From contig CAVWOV010000044.1 of the NCBI GenBank assembly GCA_963756715.1, positions 1 through 64,000 on the forward strand: a stretch of DNA of 64,000 bases, written 5' to 3'. Below, piece after piece: positions 45,255 to 52,994 of the stretch (positions are counted from its first letter, which is position 1; each line of letters begins with the position of its first letter). This stretch comes from VAZQ01 sp963756715 (GTDB lineage: Bacteria; Pseudomonadota; Alphaproteobacteria; Rhizobiales; Xanthobacteraceae). Under the pieces are notes generated by a model. The model was not told the origin of the DNA and ran no database searches. It saw only the letters and a program-made list of their open reading frames with translations. The position numbers and the translations under genes were made by a program.

Positions 45255-47069
45255 ATGTCGCCGCTTGGCCTGCCGACCGTCATGCTGCCGGCGCCGGACA
45301 CGGTCGATCTCGTGACGACGTATGACGTAGTGATCGTCGGCTCAGGCGCGGCCGGTGGCATGGCGGCGCACGCACTCACCGGCCACGGTTTGAACGTGCT
45401 GATGCTGGAGGCTGGACAGCAGGTCGATTTCGAGGAAGAGGTCCGCTCGATGGAGTGGCCCTATCACCATCCGCGCCGCGGCAAGCTCGCGCCCGACACC
45501 TACGTCCTCGACGAAAGCGACTACAGGCGGCTCAAGCCGCCCTATGCGCAGAGCCTGGGCCGCTACACCAACGTCATGAGCTGGCAGCAGCTTGGCGAGG
45601 GACCGGACTACACCAAGAAGTTCTTCGTCAACGAGAAGGAGCATCCCTACACGGGCACCAATTTTTCCTGGGTGCGCTCGCGCGCGCTCGGCGGCAAGAC
45701 CAACGTGTGGGGACGCCTGGCGCTGCGGCTTTCCGACTATGACTTCAAGGCGGCGAGCCGCGACGGTTATGGCGACGACTGGCCGATCGGCTACGACGAT
45801 GTCGCGCCTTATTACGATCGCGTCGATCGCTACCTCGGTATCTCGGGCGTCACCGAAAATCTTCCCTGGTTGCCGGATTCGATCTACCAGCGTCCGATCA
45901 GGCTCAACCCGGCCGAGGTGCACATGCGCGGCGTGCTGGCCGACAAGAAGGGCTGGGTGGTGACCCCGTTCCGCCTCGGGGTCACGACCGAAGGGCTCGC
46001 GCACAACAAGTACCGCTCGCGCTGCTTCGGCCGCGGCGCCTGCTACCGCCGGGTCGGCGGCTGCGACATTCACGCCGCGTTCGATTCGCCGACCGGGCTG
46101 ATCTATCCGGCCTGGGACACCGGGCGGCTGGCGGTGCGCACCAACGCCACCGTGCACCAGGTGCTCATGGACCCCAACACCGGCAAAGCCAGGGGCGTCG
46201 CCTTCTTCGATACCGCAACCCGGAAATCCTACGAGGCCAAGGCCAAGGTCGTGGTGCTGGCCGCCTCAACGCTCGAGTCGACGCGGCTGCTGATGCTGTC
46301 GAAGTCGCGCCAGCATCCCAACGGACTGGCAAATTCGTCCGGCCATCTCGGGCACAATCTCTGCGAGCACGTGCTCGGGCCGCGCGTCCACGGCATCTTC
46401 AAGGACCGGGTTGGCGCTGCGCGGCACAACGACGACGGCAGGCCGGGCGGCTTCTACGTCCCGCGTTTCCGCAACCTCGACGCCAAGTCAAAAGGCAAGG
46501 ACTTCATCCGCGGCTACGGCCTCGAGGGTTCGAGCGGACAGGAGATGTTTCCCGAGGATGCGATGAAACTCCCGGGCTACGGGCAGGCGTACAAGAAGAA
46601 GGTGCGCGATCACGCCGGCGCATTTCTCTACATGTACGGACTCGGCGAGGTGCTGCCGCGCTATGAGAACAAGGTCGATCTCGACCCCAAGGTGAAGGAT
46701 GCGTTCGGCATCCCGGTGCTGCGCTTCTCCTACAAGTACAGCGACAACGAGAAGAAGATGTGCGCCGACATGGCGACCAGCATGGAGGAGGCATTCGCAG
46801 CATCGGGCTTCGAGATCACGCGGGTCGACCGCGAGCCGCTGACCGAGGGCTCGTCGGTTCACGAACTCGGTACGGCGCGGATGGGAAACGACCCGAAGAC
46901 CTCCGTGCTCAATTCCTTCCAGCAGACCCACGACGTGAAGAACCTGTTCGTAGTCGACGGCGCGGGCTTCGTGTCGGCCGCTTGCCAGAATCCGACCTGG
47001 ACCATCATGGCGCTGTGCTGGCGCAGTTGCGATTACCTCGCCGGCGAACTCAAGCGGGGCGATCTGTAA
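45255..47069 (+). CDS. GMC-family FAD oxidoreductase (gluconate 2-dehydrogenase large-subunit-like)
   Basis: This 604-residue flavoprotein has FAD motif VVIVGSGAAGGMAAHALTGHG near residue 26, the SRALGGKTNVWGRLALR region, and C-terminal active-site segments SSVHELGTARMG (His) and CQNPTWTIMALCWR (Asn). The N-terminus lacks an obvious signal of its own. The partner encoded 16 bases downstream is subunit 3, which carries the Tat-like signal, as in membrane sugar dehydrogenases. It likely oxidises a sugar, polyol or alcohol and feeds electrons to a cytochrome. Confidence 0.9.
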   Translation: MSPLGLPTVMLPAPDTVDLVTTYDVVIVGSGAAGGMAAHALTGHGLNVLMLEAGQQVDFEEEVRSMEWPYHHPRRGKLAPDTYVLDESDYRRLKPPYAQSLGRYTNVMSWQQLGEGPDYTKKFFVNEKEHPYTGTNFSWVRSRALGGKTNVWGRLALRLSDYDFKAASRDGYGDDWPIGYDDVAPYYDRVDRYLGISGVTENLPWLPDSIYQRPIRLNPAEVHMRGVLADKKGWVVTPFRLGVTTEGLAHNKYRSRCFGRGACYRRVGGCDIHAAFDSPTGLIYPAWDTGRLAVRTNATVHQVLMDPNTGKARGVAFFDTATRKSYEAKAKVVVLAASTLESTRLLMLSKSRQHPNGLANSSGHLGHNLCEHVLGPRVHGIFKDRVGAARHNDDGRPGGFYVPRFRNLDAKSKGKDFIRGYGLEGSSGQEMFPEDAMKLPGYGQAYKKKVRDHAGAFLYMYGLGEVLPRYENKVDLDPKVKDAFGIPVLRFSYKYSDNEKKMCADMATSMEEAFAASGFEITRVDREPLTEGSSVHELGTARMGNDPKTSVLNSFQQTHDVKNLFVVDGAGFVSAACQNPTWTIMALCWRSCDYLAGELKRGDL

Positions 47070-47085
47070 TGCGGGACGCAACGAT

Positions 47086-47658
47086 ATGAGCGGCGACGCG
47101 ATCACGCGGCGGCAGGCTATCCTGGCGGCGAGCGCCGCCGCGGCGGCTGCCGCGTTGCCTGACGCGGCGCTGGCGCAAGCCAAGAAGCTAACGAGTCCGG
47201 CCGCGCTGCCAGCCGGCAAGTTTCTCAATGCGCGCGAGCTTGCGATCCTCGATGAAGTCGCCGAATTGATCATTCCTGCCGACGACAAATCCGGTGGCGC
47301 CCGCGCGGCCAAATGCGCCGCCTACATCGATGCCCGACTTGCCGAGAGCATCGATCCGCTCTGGCGGCAGAGCTGGAAGGACGACCTTGCGGAGATCGAC
47401 GAGATCGCTGCGCAGATGTTTGGCCGATCGATTCTCGAAGCATCGCCGGCCGAGCGCGCGAAGCTGATGGATCGGATCTCGAAGAACGAAGGAAAGCCGG
47501 TCGAGAACGTCGAGAGTTCCTTCGGCACCATCAAATGGTGGGTCGCGGAGGCGTACTACACGTCGCAAATCGGCATCCAGGATGAGTTGAAGTACCAGGG
47601 CAACAGCTACATCGACGACTTCATCGGCACCGATGTGTCGCACAAGGATCAGCTCTAG
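47086..47658 (+). CDS. Gluconate 2-dehydrogenase subunit 3 family protein (small subunit)
   Basis: This 190-residue protein opens with a twin-arginine signal (TRRQAILAASAAAAAAALP). FLNARELAILDEVAELIIPADD is the hallmark of the gluconate 2-dehydrogenase subunit 3 family. The partner GMC subunit is encoded immediately upstream, and the pair is probably exported together, folded, by Tat. No cytochrome subunit is adjacent; the cytochrome c at 35 kb is too far to assume a link. Confidence 0.88.
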   Translation: MSGDAITRRQAILAASAAAAAAALPDAALAQAKKLTSPAALPAGKFLNARELAILDEVAELIIPADDKSGGARAAKCAAYIDARLAESIDPLWRQSWKDDLAEIDEIAAQMFGRSILEASPAERAKLMDRISKNEGKPVENVESSFGTIKWWVAEAYYTSQIGIQDELKYQGNSYIDDFIGTDVSHKDQL

Positions 47659-47712
47659 TCCGGAGCAAGCACGAGCCGCTTGAACGCGTGGCCTCGCCAG
47701 CAGGAGATGCGC

Positions 47713-48597
47713 ATGAGCCAAAGCGAGATCGACGCGGTTCGTGCGCTGCTAAGCGCAAAGCCGCGGCCGGTTGGATGGGCGGAGCGGCGTGCGCGGCTCG
47801 ATGAGGTCGGCTCGGTCTGGCCAGTAGCCGGCGACGTCACGCTCGAAGCCGTCGACCTCGACGGCGTGTCGGGCGAGTTCTCAATCGTCCCTGGCAGCGA
47901 CGCGTCGCGCGTCCTGATGTTCTTTCACGGCGGCGGCTATTGCTCCGGCTCGATCCTGAGCCACCGTCGGTTGGTAACCGAAGCCGGCCGGGCCGCCGGC
48001 ATGCGGACGCTTGCGGTGGGATACCGACTGGCCCCCGAGCATCCCTTCCCGGCGGCCCTCGACGATGCGCTCGGCGCGTGGCGCTATCTCAGAGCGAACG
48101 GAATCAACGCCGCGCACGTCGCCGTCGGCGGCGACAGCGCGGGCGGCGGGCTGACGCTGGCGCTCATCGCTTCGCTGCGCGACGCCGGACAGGAATTACC
48201 CGGTTGCGCCTGGCTGCTGTCGCCCTGGACCGACCTGACCATGTCAGGCGACACGCTGGCGACCAAGGAAGCGGTCGATCCGATTATTCACAAGCCCTAT
48301 CTCGGCGAGCTTGCTGACGCGTATCTCCCCACCGGAATGGCCCGCAATGACCCGCGAGTCTCGGCGCTCTACGCCAACCTGCGGGGGCTGCCGCCGGTGC
48401 TCATCCAGGTGGGATCGTCCGAAACACTGCTGGCGGATTCGACTCGCTTTGCCGCCGCGGCCGGCGCCGCCGAAGTGCCGGTGACGTTGGAGATCTGGCC
48501 GCACATGATCCATGCCTGGCCGATGTGGAATGCGCATCTGAAGCCCGGACGCCGCGCGCTCGCCAGCGCCGGCGCGTTCATCCGCCGTCATCTTTGA
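47713..48597 (+). CDS. Alpha/beta hydrolase, hormone-sensitive-lipase (HSL) type esterase
   Basis: This 294-residue enzyme has the HSL oxyanion motif HGGGY at 72-76, nucleophile Ser142 in GGDSAGGG, Asp in the C-terminal third near SSETLLADS and His in WPHMIHAWPMW. YRLAPEHPFPAALDDAL is characteristic. ATG 47713 has AGGAG well placed. It probably hydrolyses a short-chain ester or lactone. It follows the GMC pair by 54 bases, suggesting a shared pathway. Confidence 0.9.
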   Translation: MSQSEIDAVRALLSAKPRPVGWAERRARLDEVGSVWPVAGDVTLEAVDLDGVSGEFSIVPGSDASRVLMFFHGGGYCSGSILSHRRLVTEAGRAAGMRTLAVGYRLAPEHPFPAALDDALGAWRYLRANGINAAHVAVGGDSAGGGLTLALIASLRDAGQELPGCAWLLSPWTDLTMSGDTLATKEAVDPIIHKPYLGELADAYLPTGMARNDPRVSALYANLRGLPPVLIQVGSSETLLADSTRFAAAAGAAEVPVTLEIWPHMIHAWPMWNAHLKPGRRALASAGAFIRRHL

Positions 48598-48739
48598 GAC
48601 ATCGCGCTTGCACGCCGGATGGGGCGCCACCCGCGGCGGCACGCGGGATGGCTGCGCCGCGGCATGGCATCCACGCCGGGTCGGCGCTGGTCAGCCGGGC
48701 ATTTCTTGGCTAGATCATCGCCAGCACTCGGGAGGCGAT

Positions 48740-49141
48740 ATGAGCGACGAACGCGTTCAACGCGGCAAAAAAATCCGCGAGCAGGTTCTGGGCGCGGCGC
48801 ATGCCGCCCGCGGCGCCAAGAACCGCACCGACTTCAACGCGGACTTCCAGGACTTCCTGATGGAATATGCCTGGGGTTCGATATGGGCTCGGCCCGGCCT
48901 TGATTTCAAAACCCGCAGCATGATCACCATCGCGACGCTAGTCGGCATGGGCAAACTCGACGAACTGAAGCTGCACTTTCGGGCCACCCGAAACACCGGC
49001 GTCTCGCGCGACGAGGTCAAGGAAATCCTGATGCATTCGGCGATCTATGCGGGCGTTCCGGCGGCTTTCGGCGCCTTCCAGGTGGCGGCGCAGATTTTCG
49101 ACGAAATGGACAAGGAAACCACATCCCCTGCGAAAACCTGA
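48740..49141 (+). CDS. Carboxymuconolactone decarboxylase family protein (PcaC-like)
   Basis: This 133-residue protein fits the gamma-carboxymuconolactone decarboxylase size and pattern: DFNADFQDFLMEYAWGSIWARPGLDFKTRSM is a PcaC-like core (excerpt FQDFLMEYAWGSIWARPGL) followed by ITIATLVGMGKLDELKLH and ILMHSAIYAGVPAAF. PcaC acts in the protocatechuate branch of the beta-ketoadipate pathway, but no other pca genes are present, so a different lactone substrate is possible. ATG 48740 has GGGAGG upstream. Confidence 0.85.
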   Translation: MSDERVQRGKKIREQVLGAAHAARGAKNRTDFNADFQDFLMEYAWGSIWARPGLDFKTRSMITIATLVGMGKLDELKLHFRATRNTGVSRDEVKEILMHSAIYAGVPAAFGAFQVAAQIFDEMDKETTSPAKT

Positions 49142-49219
49142 GCGTGGCGTGGTTGCGCGCCGGACGTTCGAATTGTGCGCGCCACGGTAGCCGCTCCTCC
49201 AAGCCGGACCACGATCCCG

Positions 49220-49507
49220 ATGACCGCGTACATGATTGCCGAGATCGATGTGAGCGACCCGGGCGCCTACGAACGCTACAAGACCCTGGCGGCCGAAACC
49301 TTCGCCCAGTACGGCGGCCGCTATGTCGCACGCGGCGGCCGTGCCATCTCGCTGGAAGGTGATGCTCCCAGGCGCATCGTCGTGGTCGAGTTCGACAGCG
49401 TCGAAGCGGCCAAGCGCTGGCACCGGTCGGCGGAATATCAGGCGGCGCTGCAACTGCGCGAGGCCGCATCGACCGGCCGGCTGTATGTGGTCGAAGGGCT
49501 TGGATGA
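49220..49507 (+). CDS. DUF1330 family protein
   Basis: This 95-residue ferredoxin-like dimeric alpha/beta protein matches DUF1330: AYMIAEIDVSDPGAYERYK at the start, FAQYGGRYVARGG in the middle and VVEFDSVEAAKRWHRSAEYQ near the end. Function unknown. ATG 49220 is the natural start. It precedes the LLM-class gene by 25 bases and seems to be part of the F420 operon. Confidence 0.86.
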   Translation: MTAYMIAEIDVSDPGAYERYKTLAAETFAQYGGRYVARGGRAISLEGDAPRRIVVVEFDSVEAAKRWHRSAEYQAALQLREAASTGRLYVVEGLG

Positions 49508-49532
49508 TGACTCCGGGCCAGAAAGACACCCT

Positions 49533-50576
49533 ATGAAGCTTTCGATCGCTTCCCTCGGCGCAGAACCGGGTCCGCGCTTTCTTGAACAGGTTAAGCTCGC
49601 CGAATTGCTCGGCTTTCATGCCTTCTTCCACAACGACAAGAAGTGGGCGCGCGAGGTGTTCTCGCGACTAGGCGCCGCGACCCAGTGCACGACCAAACTC
49701 GGGCTCGGCACCAGCGTGGTTGATCCCTATACGCGCCATGCGGCGCTGTTGGCGCAGGCGACTGCAACGCTCGCCGAAATGGCGCCGGGGCGCTTCCGCG
49801 TGATCATGGGATCGGGCAGTCATTTCGAGACGCTGCCCGGCTATAGCAGTCCCAAGCCGGTCGCCGGGCTGCGTGAGGCCGCGGACCTGATGCAGCGGCT
49901 GTGGCGCGGCGAGAAGGTCACGCTCGACGGCGAGGTGGTGCGGTTCAAGGACGGCGCGCTCGACTGGAAGCCGGCCGTCATCCCACCGCTCTATATTGCA
50001 AGCCGGGGGCCGCAGATCCTCAAGCTCGCCGGGCAGGTCGCCGACGGCGTTTTGATCGGCAGTTTTGCGACGCCGACCGGAATCGCCTATGCGAAAGAGC
50101 ACATCCTACCGGGCCTCGAGGCCGCCAAGCGCGAGTTGAAGGACATCCGGCTGTGCTCCTGGCTCTATGTTTCGGTGCTCGACCACGAGGACGATCCGAT
50201 TCCGGAAGGCGTGCGCCGGGGCGTGAGCTTCGCGTTCTGGAGCAGCCGCAAGGTACTCGGCGAGATGGCCGACAAGCTCGCGCCTGACGTGACCAAGGAA
50301 TTCCGCGCCTTCGTGCGAGAAGCGCCGCATGAGTGGTCGCCGCCGATCATGGATGAGTTGCGCCGCCTGATCCCGCGCGGGATCATCGACAGCTTGGCGC
50401 TGGTCGGTACCGCGCCGCAGATCGTCGCGCGGCTCAAGGCGCTGGCGAGCGCAGGCATTCAGGAGGTGGTGATCTGGCCCTTCCCCCTGCAGGGGCAGGA
50501 CACCGAGGATTTCATGTTCAAGCTCGCGAAGGACGTACTGCCGCATTTTTCCGAGCGGCCGACGCGAGCGGCTTGA
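49533..50576 (+). CDS. LLM-class flavin/F420-dependent oxidoreductase
   Basis: This 347-residue TIM-barrel enzyme of the bacterial luciferase-like superfamily is close to F420-dependent methylene-tetrahydromethanopterin reductase-type enzymes: MKLSIASLGAEPGPRFLEQV, KLGLGTSVVDPYTRHAALLAQ and MAPGRFRVIMGSGSHFE. Downstream VIPPLYIASRGPQILKLAG carries phosphate-binding glycines. Cofactor choice (FMN or F420) cannot be read directly, but placement 16 bases before cofE, as the gene entering the F420 biosynthesis operon, strongly favours F420. Its substrate is unknown and may relate to the esterase and decarboxylase genes upstream. Confidence 0.85.
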   Translation: MKLSIASLGAEPGPRFLEQVKLAELLGFHAFFHNDKKWAREVFSRLGAATQCTTKLGLGTSVVDPYTRHAALLAQATATLAEMAPGRFRVIMGSGSHFETLPGYSSPKPVAGLREAADLMQRLWRGEKVTLDGEVVRFKDGALDWKPAVIPPLYIASRGPQILKLAGQVADGVLIGSFATPTGIAYAKEHILPGLEAAKRELKDIRLCSWLYVSVLDHEDDPIPEGVRRGVSFAFWSSRKVLGEMADKLAPDVTKEFRAFVREAPHEWSPPIMDELRRLIPRGIIDSLALVGTAPQIVARLKALASAGIQEVVIWPFPLQGQDTEDFMFKLAKDVLPHFSERPTRAA

Positions 50577-50592
50577 GCAGCCGAATGCCGCC

Positions 50593-51354
50593 ATGCCGGT
50601 GACCCTGACACCAATCCCGAATATTCCGATGCTGCGTCCAGGCGACGACCTCGCATCGGCATTGATTTCGGCATGCTCGGCGAGCACGCTCGTGCCGATG
50701 GATGGCGACATTCTGGTGGTGGCGCAGAAGATCGTGTCGAAATGCGAGGGACGCTATGTCGACCTCGCGACGGTGCAGCCATCGGAAAATGCGCAACGGC
50801 TGGCCGCAGAGGTCGACAAAGACCCTCGCCTGGTCGAAGTCATCCTACGCGAATCGCGCTCGGTTGTGCGTCACCGGCCGGGCGTACTGATTGTCGAGCA
50901 TCGGCTGGGATTCATCATGGCGAATGCCGGCGTCGATCGCTCCAACATCGATCCGTCGGCCGGCTCGGAGCCCGTGCTGCTGCTGCCGGAAAGCCCCGAC
51001 GCGTCAGCCGAAACGTTGCGCACGCGCCTCACCGCGCATTTCCGCCAGTCGCTCGCCGTCATTATCAGCGATAGCTGGGGCCGTGCCTGGCGGCGCGGCA
51101 CGGTCGGCGTGGCGCTCGGCGCCGCCGGCTTGCCGGCGCTGATGGACATGCGCGGGCACCCCGATCTTTACGGCCGCGAATTGCGCGTGACGCAAACCGG
51201 CTTTGCCGACGAGATTGCCGCCGCGGCGTCACTGCTCATGGGCGAAGCGGACGAAGCGCAGCCAGCGATCTGGGTACGCGGGCTCACCTGGTCCGGCGGT
51301 GAAACTTCGGCCGCCAGCCTGATCCGTTCCGCCGCCGAGGACCTGTTCCGTTGA
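50593..51354 (+). CDS. cofE: Coenzyme F420-0:L-glutamate ligase
   Basis: This 253-residue enzyme adds glutamate to F420-0 using GTP. Landmarks are DGDILVVAQKIVSKCEGR near residue 38, VDKDPRLVEVILRESRSVVR, GFIMANAGVDRSNID and the metal-binding ISDSWGRAWRRGTVGVALGAAG. It is single-domain; the FMN-binding reductase domain found at the C-terminus of mycobacterial FbiB is missing here. The stop codon overlaps the TTG start of cofD. ATG 50593 is the natural start. Confidence 0.93.
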   Translation: MPVTLTPIPNIPMLRPGDDLASALISACSASTLVPMDGDILVVAQKIVSKCEGRYVDLATVQPSENAQRLAAEVDKDPRLVEVILRESRSVVRHRPGVLIVEHRLGFIMANAGVDRSNIDPSAGSEPVLLLPESPDASAETLRTRLTAHFRQSLAVIISDSWGRAWRRGTVGVALGAAGLPALMDMRGHPDLYGRELRVTQTGFADEIAAAASLLMGEADEAQPAIWVRGLTWSGGETSAASLIRSAAEDLFR

Positions 51355-52314
51355 ACGATGCCGCAAGGCCCCGCGTGGTCGCACTCTCCGGCGGCGTTGG
51401 TGGCGCCAAGCTTGCGCTTGGGCTCAGCCGCGTCCTGCCGCCCGGCGACCTGGTGGTGGTCGCCAACACCGCGGACGATTTCGAACACCTTGGGCTGTCG
51501 ATCTCGCCCGACGTCGACACCCTGATGTACGTATTGGCCGGCCTCGACGATACGGCGCGCGGCTGGGGCCGACGCGACGAGACCTGGACGTTCATGTCGT
51601 CGCTTGTCGCACTCGGCGGCGAGACCTGGTTTCAACTTGGCGATGGCGACCTCGCCACGCACATCGAACGTACGCGGCGGCTCGCCGCGGGTGAGACCCT
51701 GTCGGCGATCACCGACGATTTCTGCCGCCGCCTGAACATCGCAACCCGCATTCTGCCGATGAGCGACGACAAGGTGCGCACCCGGCTGCGTACCACCGAG
51801 GGCTGGCTCGACTTCCAGGATTACTTCGTGCGGCGGCGCTGCGAGCCAGTCGATTTCCGAATTGGCGTATGACGGAGCGCAGGCCTCCCGCGCCAATCCG
51901 GACGTGCTCGCCGCACTGCGCGACGCCCGATTGCGCGCGGTCGTAATCTGCCCCTCCAATCCATTCGTCAGCATCGAGCCGATCCTGGCCATTCCCGGAA
52001 TGCGCGAAGCTATCGCGACCTGCGCGGCCCCGGTGGTTGCAGTTTCGCCGATTATCGGCGGGCGCGCCGTCAAAGGCCCAACCGCGAAACTGATGTCGGA
52101 GCTTGGGATGCCGGCAACCGCAACCGCGGTAGCACGCCGCTATGCCGATCTCATCGATGGCTATGTGGTCGACCACGCAGACGCGGCATGCTGCCCTGAG
52201 CTTGGCATTCATGCGACGATAGCGCATACGCTGATGCTGACGCTTGAGGATCGTGACATGTTGGCCCGCGATGTACTCGCCACCGCCGACCGGCTGTCGG
52301 AGGCGCGGGGATGA
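51351..52314 (+). CDS. cofD: 2-phospho-L-lactate transferase (frameshifted by one base)
   Basis: CofD joins FO to the activated phospho-acid to make F420-0 or its dehydro or 3PG analogue. The first frame (TTG 51351, overlapping the cofE stop) gives VALSGGVGGAKLALGLSRVL, VVVANTADDFEHLGL and QLGDGDLATH. It stops at 51872 after PVDFRI; dropping one G of the GG at 51864-51865 restores AYDGAQASRANPDVLAALRD, CPSNPFVSIEPILAI and VAVSPIIGGRAVKGPTAKLM to the stop at 52314. Repaired length is about 320 residues, normal. A sequencing insertion is the likelier explanation because the flanking pathway genes are intact. Confidence 0.9.
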
Positions 52315-52994
52315 GTGGCAGGTTTTGCGCTGTGGTGCCCTTCAAGGGAACCGCACAGGCGAAGCAGCGCCTCGCGCCTGCACTGTCGTCCGCGCAGCGG
52401 CAAGAGCTCGCATTCGCGATGCTGCAGGACGTGCTGCAGACCCTGGCGGCGGTTCCGGAACTCGCCGGCATCGTGCTGGTCAGCGTCGACCCTGCGGCGG
52501 CAGCGCTGGCGGCAAAATTTGGCGCGCTGGTCTCGCTCGCGCAGGCATGCGACGGCCATACCGCGGCCGTGGTGGGAGCCGCACATCGGCTGGCCGGCGA
52601 ACGCCTCGGCCTGCTGACCGTGCCGGGCGACATCCCGCTGGTCGAACCGCACGACATTCGCGAGCTTCTGGCCGCGCAGCGAGCGGCGCCAGCCTTCACG
52701 ATCGTGCCGGCGCGCGATCAGATGGGCTCCAATGCGATCCTGTGCTCGCCAGCCGATGCGGTGCCGCTGCGCTTTGGCGACAACAGTTTCTTTCCGCATC
52801 TTGCGGCAGCCCAGGCACGCGGCATCGAGCCGCAAGTCATCCACTTGCCGCGCGTCGCGCTCGACATCGACACGCCGGACGATCTGTCGCTGTTGCTGGC
52901 GGCGCCGTCGCGCACGCACGCGCGGGCGTTGCTCGACCGCTGGGGAATTCGTGCGGATCGTCTTGCAGCCGAATCCGAAAAGGCCGCTGTATGA
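52311..52994 (+). CDS. cofC: 2-phospho-L-lactate (or related phospho-acid) guanylyltransferase
   Basis: This 227-residue nucleotidyltransferase activates the phospho-acid precursor with GTP for CofD. VVPFKGTAQAKQRLAPALS carries the nucleotide-binding lysine/arginine motif, LLTVPGDIPLVEPHDI the metal-binding aspartate, and GSNAILCSPADAVPLRFGDNSF and VALDIDTPDDL the C-terminal family motifs. Substrate choice among 2-phospholactate, PEP and 3-phosphoglycerate cannot be read by eye. It overlaps cofD and fbiC by four bases each (ATGA). Confidence 0.93.
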   Translation: MSGRFCAVVPFKGTAQAKQRLAPALSSAQRQELAFAMLQDVLQTLAAVPELAGIVLVSVDPAAAALAAKFGALVSLAQACDGHTAAVVGAAHRLAGERLGLLTVPGDIPLVEPHDIRELLAAQRAAPAFTIVPARDQMGSNAILCSPADAVPLRFGDNSFFPHLAAAQARGIEPQVIHLPRVALDIDTPDDLSLLLAAPSRTHARALLDRWGIRADRLAAESEKAAV

